Source: Deltaproteobacteria bacterium SG8_13 (GTDB lineage Bacteria; Desulfobacterota; Desulfobacteria; Desulfobacterales; SG8-13). From it: a stretch of 64,000 nt of DNA. Shown here in pieces: positions 60,752 to 64,000 of the stretch. The DNA is taken from positions 1 through 64,000 of the forward strand of contig LJNK01000003.1 in assembly GCA_001303025.1 (NCBI GenBank). The letters are read 5' to 3'. Both the position numbers and the translations under genes were made by a program. Position 1 is the stretch's first letter. Each line of letters starts with the position of its first letter. Below the pieces are notes generated by a model that was not told the DNA's origin, did not search any database, and saw nothing but the letters and a program-made list of their open reading frames with translations.

Positions 60752-61786
60752 ATGAAACTCGACGCGACCGGTAAAAAACAGGATCTCGGGCTGGATATCA
60801 CCCGGTTGAGCGCTCAGATCGCGAAGGTACAGCAAACCAGTGGCGAAATTCCCTGGTGCATCGGCAAAAAAACCGATCCTTGGGATCATGTTGAAGCCGC
60901 TATGGGGCTGAGCATCGGCGGTTGGCTGGTGGAGGCGCAGGCCGCATATGCGTGGATGGCCGCCAATCAGAACCCCGACGGCAGTTGGTTTGCCGCTTAC
61001 CGCCAGGGCCGCGCGCAGGACAGGACCCGGGATGCGAACATGTCCGCCTATATCGCCGTCGGGGTACTGCAGCACTACCTGATCACTGGAGATGTCGGAT
61101 TCCTCCGCAAACTCTGGCCTGTCGTCAATGCGGCAATCGATTTCGCACTGAGCCTTCAGTCCGCCCACGGAGACATATACTGGGCGATCAGCCCGGCCGG
61201 ACGGGTCGACCGGATGGCGCTTCTGACAGGATCGAGCTCGATCTGCATGAGCATAAAGTGCGCCTTGGCCATCGGCCGACATCTGGGCCATAGCAGGCCG
61301 AGCTGGCAGGAAGGACTGCGGAAACTCGAAAATGCCATACTGCACAAACCGCATCGATTCAACATGACCAAATCCCGCTACTCCATGGACTGGTACTATC
61401 CGGTACTATGCGGTGCCGTCACCGGGCCGCTGGCCCGAGAGAGAATCGATCGACACTGGAAGCGCTATGTGATCGACGGACAAGGGGTCCGCTGCGTGTT
61501 CGATGCGCCCTGGATCACCATCGCCGAAACCTGTGAATTGGCATTGGCGCTGGTTGCCATGGGCGATCTGCCGCTGGCCAGAGTCGTATTCAACTGGATC
61601 GGTGACAAACGCTATGAGGACGGCTGTTACTGGGCCGGACACACTTTCCCGGACATGACCGTGTGGCCGGAGGACAAACTTTCCTGGACCAACGCGGTGG
61701 TGCTCATGGCGGTCGACGCCTTGTACGAGCTCACCCCTGCCAGCCGATTGTTTTCCCATCGGCACTGGAACGATACGGAACCATGA
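60752..61786 (+). CDS. Six-hairpin (alpha/alpha toroid)-like protein
   Basis: A 344-residue protein with repeated helical hairpins typical of the six-hairpin glycosidase or terpene-cyclase toroids: WDHVEAAMGLSIGGWLVEAQAAYAWMAANQNPDGSW, ANMSAYIAVGVLQHYLITGD, MDWYYPVLCGAVTG and HTFPDMTVWPEDKLSWTNAVVLMAVDALYEL. No signal peptide is seen, so it acts in the cytoplasm. Exact activity is unknown; a glycan- or isoprenoid-acting role is plausible. Its stop overlaps the acyltransferase start (ATGA), so the two are tightly coupled. Confidence 0.72.
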   Translation: MKLDATGKKQDLGLDITRLSAQIAKVQQTSGEIPWCIGKKTDPWDHVEAAMGLSIGGWLVEAQAAYAWMAANQNPDGSWFAAYRQGRAQDRTRDANMSAYIAVGVLQHYLITGDVGFLRKLWPVVNAAIDFALSLQSAHGDIYWAISPAGRVDRMALLTGSSSICMSIKCALAIGRHLGHSRPSWQEGLRKLENAILHKPHRFNMTKSRYSMDWYYPVLCGAVTGPLARERIDRHWKRYVIDGQGVRCVFDAPWITIAETCELALALVAMGDLPLARVVFNWIGDKRYEDGCYWAGHTFPDMTVWPEDKLSWTNAVVLMAVDALYELTPASRLFSHRHWNDTEP

Positions 61787-62502
61787 TACGGGACCACCGC
61801 CCCTATTTTGTCAAACGCGCTCACCTGCGTTTGCAGCAGTGGTATACCCGCCGTTTTCTGCGGCCTCAGTTTGCCGCCCTGGGAGAACATCCCAGCTTCA
61901 TCAAACCCTGGCACATCGAAATCTTCGGATCACCGATCGAAATGGGTGATTACGCGACGATTTTCGCGATATCGGACGCCCAGGTGCGCCTGTCGGTCTG
62001 GTCGGCCGGAAAGGGGAAGGGACGGATTCGTATCGGCGACTACTGCATGCTCTGCCCGGGTGTTCGCATCGGTTCGGCCGCCGAAGTTATAATTGAGGAC
62101 AGCTGCATGATCGCCAGTCATGCCTATATCACCGACTGTGATTGGCACGATGTATACAACCGCGTCTCGATCGGAAAATCCGATCCGATCCGTATTGAAG
62201 CGAATGTGTGGATCGGAGACAGCGCCATTATCTGCAAAGGCGTGCGGTTGGGGACGAACAGTGTCGTCGGTGCCGGGGCGGTTGTTGTCGACGACGTGCC
62301 GGCCAACACCATAGCGGCCGGAAATCCCGCCCGTGTCGTAAAACATCTCGACCCGCAGCAGCCCATCACCGCCCGCAAACAGTGGTATGCAGATCCAGCC
62401 ACTCTTTTCAGCGATATCGAACGGTTGGACAAGGAAATGCTGCAGGGCAACACCGTCCGTCATTGGCTCCGGCACCTGCTGTTTCCATCCCGCGGTGACT
62501 GA
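61783..62502 (+). CDS. Left-handed beta-helix (hexapeptide) acyltransferase
   Basis: A 239-residue CoA-dependent acyl- or acetyltransferase of the LbH type. Hexapeptide turns are visible: RIRIGDYCMLCPGVRIGSAAEVIIEDSCMIASHAYITD and WIGDSAIICKGVRLGTNSVVGAGAVVVDDVPANTIAAGNPARVV, with a likely catalytic His in SHAYITDCDWH. The N-terminal 60 residues are an extra helical region. ATG at 61783 overlaps the previous stop. The pair suggests a sugar or lipid modification step. The target is unknown. Confidence 0.85.
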   Translation: MIRDHRPYFVKRAHLRLQQWYTRRFLRPQFAALGEHPSFIKPWHIEIFGSPIEMGDYATIFAISDAQVRLSVWSAGKGKGRIRIGDYCMLCPGVRIGSAAEVIIEDSCMIASHAYITDCDWHDVYNRVSIGKSDPIRIEANVWIGDSAIICKGVRLGTNSVVGAGAVVVDDVPANTIAAGNPARVVKHLDPQQPITARKQWYADPATLFSDIERLDKEMLQGNTVRHWLRHLLFPSRGD

Positions 62503-62581
62503 ATCCTGAGACAAATCCGCGCAGGTTTCAGCTGCCGTGCTCCCTTGCCTAAAGATTTGCGCCCAGACTTCGCAGGCGCAT

Positions 62582-63799
62582 TTATCCATCCTGATATCTG
62601 GCGGAAGATTCGATTTCGCTGCGCCTGCCGGTCCGCCGGAGGTGCAAGGTAAATCCGCCGAATATCAGTCCGCCGGCCAGAGCCAGCAGGCTGCTGACGG
62701 CAAAAAGCGCAAAAGAGCCGATCCGGCCATACAGATACCCGTTGAGAAAAAAGCCGACCATCAGTCCCAATCCGTATTGCACTGCGTTGTTGACTGCCTG
62801 CCCGAAAGTCTTGTTGCGTTCCGAAGTCAACCTGTCGATGTAGAGGATGCTGGCCATGTGAAATGCTGCGTAGGTAAAGGCGTGCAGGGGCTGGGTGAGC
62901 AGAATCAGCCAGGGCGAATGAGCGAAATACAGGACCATCCAGCGGAATGCCGCGGCGCCAAAGGAAAAAACCAGGACACGATCCAGGGAAAAGCGCCGGA
63001 AAATACCACCGGATGTTATCATCACCAGAATTTCAACCACGGAGGCCAACGCCCAGGATATCCCGATAAAAGAGCTGGAAAACCCCAGCGTCTTTAGGTG
63101 AATCGAAAAAAAGCCATAGTAGGCACCATGACTGGCAAGCATCAGAAAACCGCAAAACAGAAACACCACAGATTGCAGCCGCATCAAGGTCGCAGGCCGG
63201 CCGGGTAAAGGTGTCGTTTTCGGGCCGGCGTCAAGGGGCAAGCGCATCGCAGCGATCGACTGCACAACACTGCCGGCGAGTATCAGCAGCAGAATCAGAC
63301 GAATGTCGAAAATATCGATCAAGCGGCCCAGCAGCAACACGACCAGTATGAAGTTAACCGACCCCCAGGCTCGAATGTTGCCGTAACGCTGCCGGGCCCG
63401 ACCGAGCAAATCCATGGAGAATGCTTCCAGAAAAGAGATGAGCGGAGCAAAAAAAATACCATGCGCCACGGTAATGGCGAACATTGGTAAAAACGCGGAG
63501 GTTGTCAGGTACAAACACCAGGTGAAAGCAGCGCACATGCTGCAGAGAACATACAGGCGCCGGCGGCTGTGAAACCGATCAGCCAGGGTTGCCCACAACA
63601 ACGGAAATATGACAAGCACCAGCGAGCGGGCTGCCGACAGACTGCCGATCTGGGTTCCGCTCAGGCCGATATGATAGCAATAAAGGTTGAAATACGGCAG
63701 GTAGATGCCAAGAACGCCAAAGTAAATGAAATACTGCAGACGGATCATCTGCAGTGGGTGGGGTCGAGTCGAAGGGCTTGTCGACCGTTGCATCGGCAA
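62582..63799 (-). CDS. MFS transporter (MFS_1-like)
   Basis: A 405-residue, 12-helix major facilitator of the MFS_1-like/LacY-related group. It has the loop 2-3 signature WATLADRFHSRRRLY, a long cytoplasmic loop near the middle (LPLDAGPKTTPLPGRPATL), and YFIYFGVLGIYLPYFNLYCYHIGLS at the N-terminus. Substrates of this group include sugars, phenylpropionate and other small molecules; nothing here tells which. It is four bases downstream of the Hsp20 gene stop and likely co-transcribed. It is convergent with the acyltransferase gene. Confidence 0.9.
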   Translation of the reverse strand: MPMQRSTSPSTRPHPLQMIRLQYFIYFGVLGIYLPYFNLYCYHIGLSGTQIGSLSAARSLVLVIFPLLWATLADRFHSRRRLYVLCSMCAAFTWCLYLTTSAFLPMFAITVAHGIFFAPLISFLEAFSMDLLGRARQRYGNIRAWGSVNFILVVLLLGRLIDIFDIRLILLLILAGSVVQSIAAMRLPLDAGPKTTPLPGRPATLMRLQSVVFLFCGFLMLASHGAYYGFFSIHLKTLGFSSSFIGISWALASVVEILVMITSGGIFRRFSLDRVLVFSFGAAAFRWMVLYFAHSPWLILLTQPLHAFTYAAFHMASILYIDRLTSERNKTFGQAVNNAVQYGLGLMVGFFLNGYLYGRIGSFALFAVSSLLALAGGLIFGGFTLHLRRTGRRSEIESSARYQDG

Positions 63800-63803
63800 C
63801 GCC

Positions 63804-64000
63804 CTACTCCACTTTTACGGTGATTTGCTTCGCTATCTCCTGATCGGGTTTTGAAATTTCGACCTGCAGGATTCCCTCCTTGAACCTGGCCCTGATGGCC
63901 TCCGGTTTGACGTGATAGCGCAGATTGAACGACCTGCTGAAGGTTCCGAACGAACGTTCCCGGCGGACGTAGTTTGCCTCCCCCACCTGTTCGTGCTGCA
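63804..64000 (-). CDS. Hsp20/alpha-crystallin small heat-shock protein (C-terminal part)
   Basis: The gene runs off the right edge; the start and first part are outside the window. The visible 64 or so residues are the end of an alpha-crystallin domain: RRERSFGTFSRSFNL, a beta segment VKPEAIRARFKEGILQVEISKP, and the terminal KQITVKVE. Hsp20 proteins hold unfolded proteins in large oligomers. The C-terminal I-x-I tail is replaced by the simple KQITVKVE ending. The MFS gene begins four bases after the stop. Confidence 0.9.
   Translation of the reverse strand, partial: QHEQVGEANYVRRERSFGTFSRSFNLRYHVKPEAIRARFKEGILQVEISKPDQEIAKQITVKVE

Overview
The window is about 64 kb of continuous, moderately GC-rich bacterial chromosome with no rRNA operon, prophage, insertion sequence or CRISPR array. 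Gene families point to an anaerobic Desulfobacterota-type bacterium (a sulfate-reducer relative). These are a PaaK-like CoA ligase, a rubrerythrin-like protein, a BMP-type ABC system, a near-consensus sigma-54 promoter, a Lon-like LonB/LonC protease, NarX/NarL-type signalling and many small conserved proteins. This placement is inference from gene content; no taxonomic marker was compared.

Layout. 0-3.4 kb: lipoprotein hydrolase, endonuclease IV (nfo), shikimate kinase. 3.5-6.9 kb: minus-strand run fumC - zinc-ribbon protein - UbiA prenyltransferase - cytochrome b5/DUF2231 membrane protein. 7-12.3 kb: signalling block with an orphan receiver, a NarL-type regulator facing a PAS/GAF NarX-type kinase, and PilZ - ECF sigma - anti-sigma. 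12.5-18.2 kb: PaaK-like CoA ligase, a lipoprotein hydrolase, the tiny ribosomal protein THX, and a TetR unit with two matching palindromic operators next to a rubrerythrin-like gene. 18.6-26.8 kb: FHA, TrmO, phosphoesterase, M48 and DUF898 genes, a Lon-like protease, and a small ORF behind a sigma-54 promoter.

26.9-40.6 kb is biosynthetic: carB, a divergent PurF homologue, and DAHP synthase behind a complete attenuator that encodes a Tyr/Phe-rich leader peptide. A purine-type uptake and salvage run follows (VUT transporter, BMP lipoprotein, two permeases, gpt), then an M48 lipoprotein, tRNA-Trp and ilvN. 40.6-51.5 kb holds membrane zinc-ribbon, ferredoxin-like, ParA, GMP reductase, universal stress, amino-acid oxidase, FabH and LOG-family genes. 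51.5-64 kb holds a hybrid histidine kinase, dodecin, a TetR - adaptor - RND efflux operon with an operator-like palindrome in its promoter, a coupled six-hairpin-like protein/acyltransferase pair, an MFS transporter and the 3' part of an Hsp20 gene.

The best candidates for little-described biology are the aromatic leader/attenuator before DAHP synthase, the TetR unit with twin operators, the PurF homologue with Gly in place of the N-terminal Cys nucleophile, the sigma-54-driven 76-residue ORF, and the BMP transporter locus that lacks an ATPase gene and whose binding protein carries an AT-rich coiled-coil insert.
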